A stretch of 64,000 nucleotides of DNA from Fennellomyces sp. T-0311 (GCA_025266875.1 JALLLT010000059.1:124001-188000), one strand, 5' to 3'. Shown: positions 12,732 through 24,000, counted from the first letter of the stretch. The notes: generated by a model not told the origin, from the letters alone. Numbers and translations are program-made.

Positions 12732-14810
12732 TCACTTGATCTGGCCCAATGTCTCCACAACTGTATCTAGTAAGCTCAGATGGCACGATTTTTCAATAAG
12801 ACGGAAATGGCCGATAACAACAAATGGGTAGATTGCTTCATGTTGCAGGATCATTTTGTAATCATAACAGCCCCAGCTTTACGAGTTTATAAATACATGT
12901 ACACAAAACGTATAAATTTCAGTTACCGTCAACCAAAAGGCCACACACTAGAGCATGCATGATTCCATGCGAAGCAAGGATATCGACCATTTGCTTGATT
13001 TCTTCTGCTAGCTTATAGTAGTCATCGCTAACCTGGTTTCGGCCCGGTGCTTTCACGTCAATTGCAAACACATTCAGTTTTTCTTTGTGTTTTCCCATGA
13101 CTGAAACAAGGTAATCCGGTATGACAACTTTCTTTGTCGTGCTTTCGTCTGACACGGTCAGAAAAACATTTGCCATCCGTTTACTCGTCCTATACCACAA
13201 CATTGCGTTTGAGAATCATCACCAGTCGTTGGCTTGTGCTTACCATTCGTGACTAAGCAACTCGTTGTCGCCGAAAATGACGTCCACTAAGTCACCTAAA
13301 TGATTCTGGATGAACGTTGCTTCAACAACTCGCTTCTCGTGCCAGATGCAAAATCTCGGAGATCTACATACAATTAGACTGTTTTGAATAAAAGCGAAAA
13401 ATGTTCCAAACCTACAGTCGATAGATGACATCGGCGAGATTCAAGACCAAGTCGTCATCCATATCCATTGCATGGGTCAAGTATTTCGGACCTTGCTTTT
13501 TGATTTCTCTCGAATTTTTCGCATCAACAACCACCTGAATTCAGTTAGTAACTGTGTGTAGTCGCAACACAAAATTTCTGTTATGAACCGGCACCATAAA
13601 ACATGTACGGTAAAATGTTACAAAATACGGTGTAGGTCCATAACAAAGATTTATGCTTCGATCAGTACTAATAACGAACCTTTTTCATTTCGGCAAGCCA
13701 CATGATACAAATCGAAGGAAAGCTTCTGTGGTGCTTGCGCAGATTCAGCTACTCGACCACCAGCTGGTGCGCTCGTCGTCCAAGCACAGTGGTCGTCGAC
13801 GCTTCGTACTGCTTACATATGTAGGAGATAAAGTTTCGTGCGCTACAACACATTGATCCGTTGTAAGTATCTGTGTATCGCGCGATATCAACCACCAGCT
13901 AGCTTACAGTCGCTCATTGTCGGCAAGATGTTCGTTTCTCTCTGCTTTCATCATCACTTGTTCTCGGAAACTCATTAACTCTCCTGAGATATCAACATCG
14001 CCAACTATCCACTAAAGGATACCAATCGTTAAAAGTATCCTCGCCGGTAATATGTGCACCTTACTCTTCCTTCATCATCCTCCAGCATACTGCTACGATA
14101 TCCACCATACTTCAAGTGGTTTAGGCGCTTTTTCTTGGGGTTGTCAGCCTTTTTGCTGTCATTTGTGCTTGCTGTGCGCTACATGAACTAGTTTAGTGGC
14201 ATGCTGTAAATTGCCCTGTATACTTACCTTGTCTCCCAAACTAAATATAGAAACGAATATTAATACTGTGAGGCTTGACTGTTCATCACACTAACCTTAC
14301 GCCATAATTTGGTGATAATTTAGCTCACCAGGTGGAAATAATAAGGCGATGACATCCTAGCCACCTGTTGTTGGGCTACCAATCCCAAGCCTAATGTAGC
14401 AATTACGCTACTGGTCAAGGGATTTTCGAGACGAGTCTTTTACAAAATTAGTATCTTTCTAGAGCATTATCAAAATCAAACGTACACTGTTGATTGTTTT
14501 GGAAACAGCTTCTGCAATAAGGTTCTTCTTTTCATGGAGCCAAGAATTTGTAATAATTTCTTTATTATGGCGTTTCTAGCATGGCAGGTTGGTATTTATT
14601 TTCAATAAAGCGCGTGATTAATACCTTAAGCTGGCCCTCCAATTGTTTGGCCTTGAGAGTAACATCCGCTTTGGAGCTTGTCTTCAAGACTTCAAGGCCC
14701 ACTGCTAATTGCTTGTGGGCCATGTCTTTCGTGATGTCTGGTTGCTCTTGGACAATGGCCATGTCAAAATTTATGACGCTCCAACTCGGAAGTGCATTTC
14801 ATGACCAATA
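12732..14810 (-). CDS. many-exon gene of unknown function
   Basis: I do not recognise the family. At least eight coding blocks on the minus strand join in phase through short introns. In order of translation they include: a block ending QLEGQLK; RHNKEIITNSWLHEKKN; a block around NFVKDSSRKSLDQ (14400-14440); TNDSKKADNPKKKRLNHLKYGGY; GDVDISGELMSFREQVM; VVVDAKNSREIKKQGPKYL; FCIWHEKRVVEATFIQNHL; MANVFLTVSDE...VIPDYLVSVMG with LNVFAIDVKAPG; and a final exon CYDYKMILQHEAIYPFVV ending at 12732. Two joins near 14250-14400 are unresolved. The conserved-looking Asp/Glu-x-Lys blocks (VVVDAK, FAIDVKAP) are reminiscent of PD-(D/E)xK nuclease cores, but this is weak. It lies directly downstream of the Fanzor gene on the same strand, so it may be a companion gene of the same mobile element or just a neighbour. 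Confidence 0.5.
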
Positions 14811-14980
14811 CTTGGATATCGTATTGATGTTGAATTGTCGCTAAGAGAATGTTGCTGCCGGGATCGGCTAAATGCACCCCACTCTCGTGCGCCTGTCGCT
14901 TTCTACACCAACCAGCGACATTGGCACGCGAACATTTTGTTCCACAACTTCAAAGCAATATAGAAGTCAAGGACCTCGAA

Positions 14981-15250
14981 CTAACGATGGTCAAAGTCTA
15001 GTAGTTTGCACTTCCCAGGAGATATGACGTGGACAATGGTGATGCATTTTTCATCAGGAGCCTTCCACGCGTGACTGCATATGTCATATGAAAGTCGACG
15101 ACGGAATGTTTCCGCCAGCTCGTGTTTAGCTGTTAAGTAGCGGCACCAGAGACGACCACCAGTTGCATAGCAACGTTTATCACGATGCATTAATTGGGCC
15201 CAACTAACATGGCTGGGGGGCACCACTTCCCAACCACGCCCTGGTCCCAA
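14981..15250 (-). other. open frame just downstream of Fanzor, possible 3' flank / guide-RNA region
   Basis: An 89-codon open frame starts 22 bp after the Fanzor stop on the same strand, but it has no clear start context or recognised motif. In known Fanzor and TnpB loci the guide RNA is transcribed from the end of, or just beyond, the nuclease reading frame. The 14850-15270 stretch is therefore the natural place to look for such an RNA. No structure was computed; this is a placeholder for that region rather than a claimed gene. Confidence 0.25.
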
Positions 15251-15272
15251 AAACTAAAGCTGTGGCACATTT

Positions 15273-18200
15273 TTATTGATGGCCTATCAATTGTGGACGG
15301 CGCAAAGGTACAGGGCGATGATCCTGGTCACCGTCCATCATCATATAGTTCAACCCGATTCGGCGCATGTTCCTTGCCGCATTCCGATCCCGATCAATGA
15401 CCTGCAAAAGTAGACGTCAAAAAAAATCAAAGCTATAAGAGGCAAGCACTCACGACATCGTGCTCATGGTTGAGACAACGTTTCAAAGACCACAGCTCGG
15501 TTCCTATGGTTACCCCAGTGAGCAAGCTGTCGTACAATATTTATGATGGCCTACCTTGCTGTTGGCCTTGAGTACACAAAGATTGTCTGTGTAGACGTTG
15601 GCCGTCCATGTTGACACATGTCTTGACCTTCCGACCACGCGTGCGTCTTATACGGGTCTGGACACGCTTTCGTTTCATCCTTAAAAAAACTTATCAGCAT
15701 ATATGAAACTAGCACCTTACGCTGCTTTACCGATGCGGCGTCCTAATGTACGTTCCCCGTATGGGTACAAGCTGAGCGTCACAATCCGAATGGATTTGAC
15801 TGGTTCGAAACTCCCCAGTGAGGATGACCAATGCGAATTTAGCCACGAACAATATGATTCCCTAATACTTGGTGAGTAAACTGATATAACACACACTGTT
15901 GAGTTGAAATAAGCATCTTACCACATGTGGAATTGGCGCAAAGTAGGGTAAAGTGGGCATCTCACCGTCACCCCAGAAAATGATCGTGTCATTTTCGTTC
16001 CGAACCCAACCTGACAATTCACGCGCTGCTTGGCGTCGGTGGCGATGCCATCGCTTCCGCATCCTTTTCGAAGAAAGATGGATGTGATGCATCTTTGTTC
16101 CCTATAAGAGTATGTGAGCAAAGATGAAGCGTTGCACAACAATATTCAACATACTGGACGGAATGGAGGTGTCAACCCGAGCAGTTGATTCATGATATGG
16201 TGGTTGGCGCTCTGTCGTGCACTGGCTAAAGTAGCACGAATTTCGCGATGTTTGAAAAAGCGCATACTGCCGCTGCGATGTAAGAACAATCTAATAAACT
16301 TCACAATCTATCTTACCGATTTCTAACACGCGACATGACTCGGATGTGCTGCTCAAAATCGGCAGCAGCAGAAACGTTGGATGAATTTCCTGCAAGTTGA
16401 TCGTATTCATCTTGTATATTGTACTTGGTGCGGTTATTTGCTTCTTTCTGATATTCCCAAAAAACTTGGGTTCTTGCACTATGATACGTATAGTTAATTA
16501 AAACCAGAATACGTAAGTTGAAGAAGCTACTTACTGGTAACTTCTTGTGCGTACTTCCACTTCTTGTTGCCATAGACCCGGCTGGGGCATTTCATCTTGT
16601 GTCGATGTTGCGGTGATCATGCTCGAAACCCCTGCGAGGTGATGAATTGCAAGTCGATATCATATCGCCATAGACTGAACTTACCTGGATCCAGCCCGAC
16701 AATTCGAGAATTTTCAATTCGTGCCTCGTTCAACCCACGGGGTCCTTTATCCAAATGATACACACCTTTGGTCCAGGCTGTAACGTCGAGGTTTTCCGGT
16801 AAGCGGCGGATTTCCGCGCGAGTTGTTACTACCGGTTCTAAGCAAAAAGGCAAAACATGTTAGCGAAATTTTCAATATCCATGTAACACACTCACCAATC
16901 TGCAGTAGTATTGGCTTCTCAAACAACAAATGGGCCTTCACGCCATCTGACTGCATGCTAAACGCGAATGATATCGCATTGAGATTAACCACGTCATTGA
17001 CTAGGGAAAATTTAGATTAACTGTTTTTGGGACACAAGGATATAAGGGTCTTTCAACTTACGGTTATCTCCCAATCGCCAGCGGTGACGCTGTACGTGGT
17101 TTATATTGAATATTGTTTCCCAAACCAGCTGCTGGGTTGCTGGGTTACCGGTAAGACGGGCGAGGGCATGCAAATTCATAAACTGTCCGTTCTTCATCAA
17201 CAGTTAGCAAGAATGGTAATAGCTCTTAATGTAACACTTTACCGCTTGTCGTAGTACATTGGGCACTGGCGTATTTTCGACGTTATGAGCGCGCCGACGC
17301 AGTATTAGGCATAGAGTTCTCGTACAAATGAGGAAATTCGATACTTGATGTTTTGCTACCGGAAGAAGCGACCAACGTTTTGCCGCTTGCAAGTCTTCAG
17401 CCGCCTGTAAGCACCATCGACTGACATTCAAAATGCGATTACACATTGCGTAATCGATGTGTCTTGCATATACAAGCCATAGATCAACATCGGCCAAGTT
17501 TGCTTCAAACACATCGCGCAACATTCTAATTTTGTTTATTACAGTGGAACCCCGCTTTTTGCACCCCCGCTTTTTGCACATAATTTTCAGGTAAACCCGC
17601 TCTTTACTTAAGAAAATTTGCACATCCCCCGCTTTTTGCACTTTGCACACCAAAATTTGGGATGTGCATTTTTCCTGCTTATCCTATATTATTCAGATCC
17701 GATAGCGGGATATGAGATTCGAACTCGGCTCTAAGAGTTTTCCAGGAAGGTTGCTAAAAAAGTACAAATTATTATTATGTAAAATAAGAAGTCAGTGCTG
17801 ATTGGTGCGTCTGACCCTTTTTGCAGAAATCATCACGGACTTTACGCAACTCCTCCATAAGTTCGCCATGCTCTAGATCATCCAAAATATTAAGAATACC
17901 AGCAATCATATCAGCCTTCTGCAACCAACTATATGTTGGAGTAGGAGAAACAGCATCTTCATGCTGCTGAGATTCATCACCTGCTTCTGTAATGGATACT
18001 TCCACAAGTTCCTCATCGAGCAGAGCACTGACAATTTCTTCATTGAAAAGCACCATATGCGTTGCACCAGCTTCCTCAGGTGGATCTGCATCAAAATATT
18101 GGGCTTCTAAAGAATCTTTTCCATACATATGATCTAAATGACCACGGATCTGATTCAATGCCATTATTTCTGCTTCATCTAATCCAACGCCAGTGCCCTC

Positions 18201-21200
18201 ACCGTCTCCACCCAACACTTTCGTTTTTCTGTAGCAGCTAGTGATTGTGGTCATCGTAACTTAGCGCCAAGCAGCATGCGCCCATTTCAGAGCTGTAAGC
18301 ACATCTACACGGAATGTGTTTCCATTATTTGCTGACAGGCCTGCCTTTAGACGTTGCTGGATTTTCTCATATGCATGCTCATACTGTCGGTTCCTATTTA
18401 TAACATGGAAGTTGATCTGTTAAGCTACTATTAATGTTAATTTAAATATACCATAACGTACTTGACATGTGCCTTAAAACTTTTGATGATACCAGCATCT
18501 AGCGGTTGCATCACTGACGTCGTGTTGGGAGGAAGATAAAGGAGCTCAATGTTGGATGGCGTAAAGTCGATCGCAACTTGGCTAGAAAAGTTGTCCAAAA
18601 GCAAAATGATCTTGTGCTTTTCATATCCCATGGCGTTGTCCAATCGCTTCAAGTACAACGTGAACAGTTCACGAGTCATCCATGCATTGGCATTAGCATA
18701 ATAGTTGCTGATATTGACCCGTTCCTTCTTTGCCTTTGGTATTATAAGTATACATATCTAAATTATTTAGCATAGTATTAGCTTACTCTTGAAAAACAAG
18801 TTGGCTTTTTAGACTTGCCAATAAACCATAGGTCACGTTTATCTGAGCCATCAGCATTTACAGTAACTACAACTGTCAACCTGGACTTGTCCTGCTTGAC
18901 GCCTTTGAAGCCAGTGGTAGCAATTGTAGTTGTAGGAGCACTGGCATAGAAGTAGGACGTTTCGTCCATGTTGTAAATGTCCCTGGGTTCATAACCTCTT
19001 GTTTTGGCTTGAACCTCAGGTAACGTAGTAGCTGCTAGCTCGGTATCCGCTGAGCTAGCTTCTCCGTGGAGCTTGACCATCTTTAGCCCGTGACGTCTGC
19101 GAAATCGGTCTTGCCAACCATTCGAGAAATCCAATTCAGTTAGGGTTCTCCATTCGGGTTTTCGAGTCGGGTATCTACTGACTCGTACCCGACCTGAAAA
19201 AAGTTAACTCGTACTTGTCAAATACCCGAAAAACTCGAAAACTCGTACTCGAAACCCGACTCGAAAATGATACAATGGCTTAGGTGCAATCAGCGTAAAA
19301 GTAGCAAAGATCACAGAAATCGAGCTCAATGTGACAATGTCAAGCATAAAAATAATTATACTGGTATAAAATGGATCTACATTGGCTTGAAACAGATATC
19401 AATAAGAGGCAAACACTGAATTGGAGGCATGTGAAAAAGACACAATCTTCAATATTATGGTGAGAGAGAATGGATCGAGAAAAACAGTAAATTCCGTGAG
19501 AATCGAATATGTCTTTATTATGTTAACGGTTCTCTCTATTTATATTGCTCGCAATAAAGCTCATAATCAAATAGCCGTGGTCGGGAGGATGCCATATCGT
19601 ATAGCTGACACGGCGATGTTTCTAGACTTCTTGGAAGATCTAGTCATGCCATAAGGCTGTCAATGTATTATTCAGGTACCATCATACGTTTATCCGGTAG
19701 TGCCGACTAGCTAGTACCTTGGATATCACAAATATTGTTTTACTATTGTTGTTGTTGTAAGTGGCACATATCATGACGATGACAATTGCCAACGGGAAAT
19801 GAATGGAGGTAGCAGGTAATAGAAGTATGGTTTGGCACAAAAATCATTTTCTAGCTTATTTTATAACCAACTTCATTTGCATATGATTAAGCTTATTCAT
19901 GAATGACACTGACACACGCCTTTAGTAACCACTCTGTAAATAAAGCTTAATTATCAAGTGCAGCTATACATTACTTTCCATTGCTATATATCCCGGATAC
20001 ATCCGCCTCCTATGTATTATCTTGTACATATAACTAGCCGAGTCGAGTCGGGTATTTCAAAAAAACTCGAAAACACAACGAGTCGAGTATCTGTCGACTC
20101 GTACCCGACTCGTCATGCCGAGTATCGAGTCGGATACGAGTATTCGGGTATATTGGAGAAGCCTAAATTCAGTTTCTGGAACGTCAAGCTGCCGAGCAAA
20201 ATCTCTGCCAGCAGACTTGATAACATGCCAGTTAATTGGTGTTCTGTCAAAGAATCTTTGTTCTATCCACATTGCAAGGGCACTCTCTACCAGCTATATA
20301 TGCAGCATTGTAAGTAATAAAGCTAAGTATTTCTTTTTTATTAGGGCGCGTACTGGAAATTTTGCTCGCGATTTCTGCCAAGTATTGCTGGTTACTCCCG
20401 CTTGGTCGTCAATCCTTCTTCTTTTAATCCAACGGCCAACAGCAGTTCTATCAGGAACGTTCTGGATCTTCTTCTCGTTCTGGGCCCAATTGATAAGATC
20501 ATGGATCTTAATCGGTCTGTTGGCTCGTTCTCTTTCAAAAAAGTATGAAATGATGGCTTCTTTATGATTTTCCTCGATTCTAGGCTTTTCTTTTGGTGGC
20601 ATATTTAATAAAAAGAATAAGAGAAAGAGCAACGCTTGCTAAGATATTTGAGCTTATATAATATCATCTATTTTGCGCTATACTACATACTATTGGCTGA
20701 CACTAACTAATGGATATTATATTTTCCTTCGTGTAACAACCTCACTTTTTGCACACCCCCACTTTTTGCACATAATTTGGATGTAAACCCGCATGTGCAA
20801 AAAGCGGGGTTCCACTGTAACTATAACTTTTTTTCGCGATAGATGGCGTGCTACTTACTGATAATCCTCGGCAATATCAAGATTCAGCAAATCGGCTGGC
20901 GGCTGAGGATCATGATGTACGATCGCTCTTGCCAATTGGGCGCTTGCTCGTTTAGCTTCCATGCGATTGAGGCGGGGCTCCAATGCCGCTTGCCATAGAA
21001 TGGCAATGTGTTGTTGTAATCCTCTCAGGTGCTCCTTGAAATCTATCATTGAGTTAGTAACGTGTTCATTAATGATATAATAGAACCTACTTTGAATGGC
21101 TTGCCTGGCAAAATTGCCCGCCATTGTTGCTTCCAATGTCCCATCGTTAACTGTGTCAGGCACATAGTAAGCTGTAAAAGTTGGAATTTAGCTAATATAT

Positions 21201-21708
21201 CCTCCCACTCGCACTCACATCTCACCTTCGTTAGCTTCCTGATCAATTCTGCAAGTTTGGAAAACAGCGAATGTTCCCATCAAATCATTATCCTATATCA
21301 CTAAAAAGATCAGTACCCCTATAATTCCAGGTGATCAACAGGACTTACCGTAGCAAGGAATGCCGGGATATTTTCCGCTTGGGGGTGCAATCCAACAAGC
21401 TTGTACACCCATGTCCACCACGTTTGGTTGAAGATAGGCGGTATTACCGCGAAATTACCCTCGAGGTACCGCCGCATATGGAGATTGACCAAGTTAAAGG
21501 CATCTTGGCGCCTGGTCGCGTTAACTTCCGCTATTAACCTGATCTCTGTCTATTTTGCTTTATCAGAGTAAGCTTTCGATTGTCTTTACCAACCCACCTG
21601 CATGAATCCGTATTCCGGTTGTGTCAGTGCCTTCAACGAGCAATTCCGAGTAACATTGCGAGTTTGGTCAGGAAAGCCATTAAAGATGGGCTGTGGGATG
21701 TTGGCCAT
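15273..21708 (-). CDS. Fanzor (eukaryotic TnpB-like RNA-guided nuclease), 17 exons
   Basis: Exons (translation order): 21598-21708, 21349-21543, 21226-21292, 21091-21171, 20859-21042, 17243-17525, 17062-17191, 16896-17000, 16685-16837, 16535-16631, 16317-16478, 16155-16272, 15922-16101, 15731-15861, 15555-15679, 15454-15503, 15273-15401. Lengths sum to 2301 nt, every join is in phase and no stop interrupts: 766 aa. RuvC-I is GLDPGVSSMITAT (D435), RuvC-II is TGEFRTSQIHSDC (E639), RuvC-III is VIDRDRNAARNM (D729); all three catalytic acids are present. The N-terminal RNA/DNA-recognition half has Fanzor-like blocks (NATRRQDAFNLVNLHMRRYL; FSMQSDGVKAHLLFEKP). The usual CxxC/CxxC ribbon is replaced by H646-x2-C649 and C717-x2-H720. 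TnpB-type proteins cut DNA guided by an omega RNA. A 3.3 kb Tigger sits in intron 5. The start ATG (21708) is the first in frame after an upstream stop; extra 5' exons are possible. Confidence 0.88.
19141..20165. mobile_element. hAT-type non-autonomous element (copy 1) with 8-bp TSD
   Basis: It starts TAGGGTTCTCCATTCGGGT and ends ...TTGGAGAAGCCTA, a short imperfect terminal inverted repeat (TAGGNTTCTCC). It is flanked by the 8-bp duplication AATTCAGT (19133-19140 and 20166-20173). Subterminal GAGTCGGGTA/TACCCGACTC repeats in both orientations are present near both ends. There is no coding capacity of its own. Of the 1025 bp, 275 are a solo LTR at 19456-19730 and 5 bp its TSD. It lies within the Tigger transposase frame. 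The second copy at 59975 shares ends and interior. Confidence 0.85.
19456..19730. mobile_element. solo LTR (family E) inside the hAT element
   Basis: It runs TATGGTGAGAGAGAATGG ... GGATATCACA, 275 bp, nearly identical to the LTR at 41614-41888 (same length). It is flanked by the 5-bp duplication AATAT (19451-19455 and 19731-19735). The second hAT copy lacks it at the equivalent site, confirming an insertion. The canonical terminal TG is mutated to TA. Confidence 0.85.
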
Positions 21709-21800
21709 TGGGTTTTTTGAGAAAAGAGGATCAACCAACAGAACCTTCACTTATGCATGGGTTTTTTACTTCTGAGTTTTCCGAGCTGATCCTGCAGCCT

Positions 21801-22237
21801 TTACTGGCACTGATGAATCGGAACATCAATCTCTGGCGACGTATCGTACGTCATCCTACCTGCTGTAGAATCCAGCTTCCAGCCAAAGAAGCGGCTCCTC
21901 TCGTTGACTGTTTCGGGTGCTTTTGTTTTTAATTTGACGTACCCGCCATGAACTACACAATTGTCGAGGCACAACTCTTCATCTCTTTCATGCACCGGAT
22001 ACCAGAGACGCATGTATGGCCGTGCTTGTACGAGCTCTACTTCCTGGCATCCTGACCCTTTCTTTGGGCATATCATCTACACCTATTTTATGCCCACTTT
22101 CGCATCAATGGGTTGGACCGCTACAGACCTCGTGCTTATCGTTACATCACATCTTACCTGACCGGTTCGACGCACCACTTTGTGCTCTTGACGACCTTGG
22201 ACGAGATACAGCTGCCCACTTCATCTTCACCTGCCAT
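21801..22237 (-). other. coding-like segments upstream of Fanzor
   Basis: Two blocks read on the minus strand: one starting at an ATG at 22237 (MAGEDEVGSC...) and one of 91 codons (21801-22076) containing PYMRLWYPVHERDEE and FFGWKLDSTAGRMTYD. I could not join them to each other or to Fanzor exon 1 in phase. They may be 5' exons of Fanzor, the end of another gene, or decay products. No family is recognised. Confidence 0.35.
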
Positions 22238-22239
22238 CC

Positions 22240-23620
22240 TGGAACCTAAGACGTTTATTATTGTCACCACAGATACAACTTATTGCTGGCAGTATGGCGT
22301 GCGCATTTTATTTGTATTTCTTCTACTTATTCCGTTTTGTACGACTAGAGGTAACGAAAAAACCTCTTTCAACATCAGCCACATTGATCCGCCTCCTTCC
22401 ATCATAACAAAAAAAAGAACAATCAGAAGCAAAAAAGATCGTACTGACAAAGTAGTATTTTTTCCTCTCTCTTCTTGTATGTAATAGCTTTGCTTCGCCT
22501 GTTTATCTTTCGTTCAGTCGTCCCAACTCACAGTTAATTAATTTTTCAGAGGCCATCAATAAATCCAGCTGGTTTGTCAGCGAATATTTAAACAAAAGAG
22601 ATCACAAAGAGATCACCGAGGTACAATTGACTGCGACCACCAACTAGTACTGCATGCTGATACCGCGTGTAAGCTTATCAACGCGAACTACTTTCCAGTA
22701 CCCTTGGCTAAAGTATCAATATGATTACAAGCAGGCCGGGGAGAGTTCCGCATAGGACTGAAAGTAGGTATGTTTCGCATCACATTATTTTCAATGGGTT
22801 TTTGAACAACTAACCATGGTCAAATAGCATTGATATGCTTATGTAGAAGACAAGGGTGGCAACAACGCTGGGGCATATCGATCTGAATATGACGAGCATG
22901 AAGATACAAATGTTAATTCAGACAACACAAGTGATGTGACAGCTATGGAGGTAGTGTATGATACGTACATTGAGGGTAATGGAACAGGAATGGGTATGGT
23001 TTGAGAGCAAACGGCACAACGTTACTGGAGAGAACATAGGCAAATTACGCAAGTAGTGTCAGTGAAAGCGAAACAATGGCCGTGGTCACAGAAGAGATGA
23101 TCGGTATCGACAAGTTGGTTTTGCAAGCGCATTGAGTGAGACTATTACGGTAAGGATGACTTGTATATAGCCTCGAGTCTGCAAGTTCTGTCTTTATATG
23201 CTGATCAGCAGGTAAGTCTCACTTCACTTGACATTGACATTCTTAAGCTATTAGTCTTTTAGTATCATGTTGGTATATGCTCTAATAAAAGTCAGCGTTA
23301 TGCTTTTTGATATGCAAAACGATATCATAATATTATTAGTAAAGTACACATTACATATACATGAAAACTTGTTCAAACTTCATTGAAACTAGTCTAAACT
23401 TTTTCAATCTAGCCCTTGTTATTCACTTAATAAAAAACCAGATTCAACAAGATCGGTTTTCCCACAGTGTAATAAATTCAGACATACCTATCAATGTCTA
23501 AATTCTTCGTGCGTAGGGATTTTTGTTGTATCCCTTTAATCCCATTTCTGTATTGCAGATAGGACAACGCAGCCTTTTCCCCTCGTCTAACAATAACCTT
23601 GGATTCTATAGGAAAACTCG
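22240..23620. other. stretch without a recognised gene
   Basis: AT-rich sequence without a splice-consistent frame or recognised repeat ends. The only open frames are short and featureless. Confidence 0.4.
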
Positions 23621-23626
23621 AGGATA

Positions 23627-24000
23627 TTAGAGTAGAGTAGGGTCTATGTCTTCCTGGTTTCGAAGGGCAAAGAAAGGTGCAGGCGGTTCAACCCAGAAGG
23701 ATCCACGGCAATATTCGCCCGGCATTCCGTATTTGCTCGTGCCATCTTTAAACCGTTCTTACAAGTCAGAAAAGTACTCTTTCAGAGCCGCACTTTCTGC
23801 CTCGACCAAATCTCCATCAGATCCAGTTGGTTCGTCAACATGAAACGTAGGATCATCATCAACTGTTGTTGTTTCATCTGCGTTCGATCGTGTATCCCCT
23901 TCTACCTCACGCATAAGAACTTCCAAAGTGATACGGTCATTCTCAGGTGAAGCGTCCGCAGAAGTACAATGTCTCTGTAATGCTATGCGTCAAAAATAAA
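23627..24000 (-). pseudogene. transposon-type coding relic with one nonsense codon
   Basis: One minus-strand frame runs through an acidic block (ENDRITLEVLMREVEGD, DPTFHVDEPTGSDGD) and then, after a single TAA, through GMPGEYCRGSFWVEPPAPFF and ALRNQEDID before ending at 23627. The style resembles an N-terminal portion of fungal tnp2-type transposases, but this is not certain. The in-frame stop and the lack of downstream exons mark it as decayed. Confidence 0.4.

Larger units (their letters stand above)
17775..20602 (-). pseudogene. Tigger DDE transposase, interrupted by a hAT insertion
   Basis: The start is ATG 20602 (MPPKEKPRI...), with an N-terminal helix-turn-helix region, then an exon carrying RTPINWHVIKSAGRDFARQL. 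After the insertion come FSNGWQDRFRRRHGLK (CENP-B-type DNA-binding tail) and the DDE_1 catalytic core: YNMDETSYFY (first Asp), ADGSDKRDLWFIGKSKKP, LLLDNFSSQ (second Asp) and PLDAGIIKSFKAH (third Asp). The acidic C-terminal tail ends at 17775. At least three short introns are needed. Apart from the hAT element at 19141-20165, which splits the frame, I see no nonsense codon in the main blocks, so this copy was probably autonomous until that event. Confidence 0.82.
17542..20817 (-). mobile_element. Tigger/pogo-type DNA transposon inside a Fanzor intron
   Basis: The ends are terminal inverted repeats starting CAGTGGAACCCCGCTTTTTG, read at the left end on + and at the right end on -. They are flanked by the TA dinucleotide (17540-17541 and 20818-20819), the pogo/Tc1 superfamily target. 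Repeats of the CTTTTTGCAC unit follow inside both ends. It is 3276 bp including a later 1025-bp hAT insertion. Removing it restores a Fanzor intron of about 55 bp with GTAAGT donor and ATTAG acceptor, so the insertion need not disrupt the host gene. Confidence 0.9.

Noticed and set aside
17204..17653. 149-codon minus-strand open frame taken as one protein
   Set aside because: Its first ~40 codons are Tigger terminal repeat; only 17243-17525 is coding, as a Fanzor exon.
17695..17790. GAGTTCGAATCTCATATCCCGC resembling a tRNA 3' half
   Set aside because: No matching 5' acceptor strand upstream; it lies in the 3' region of the Tigger element.
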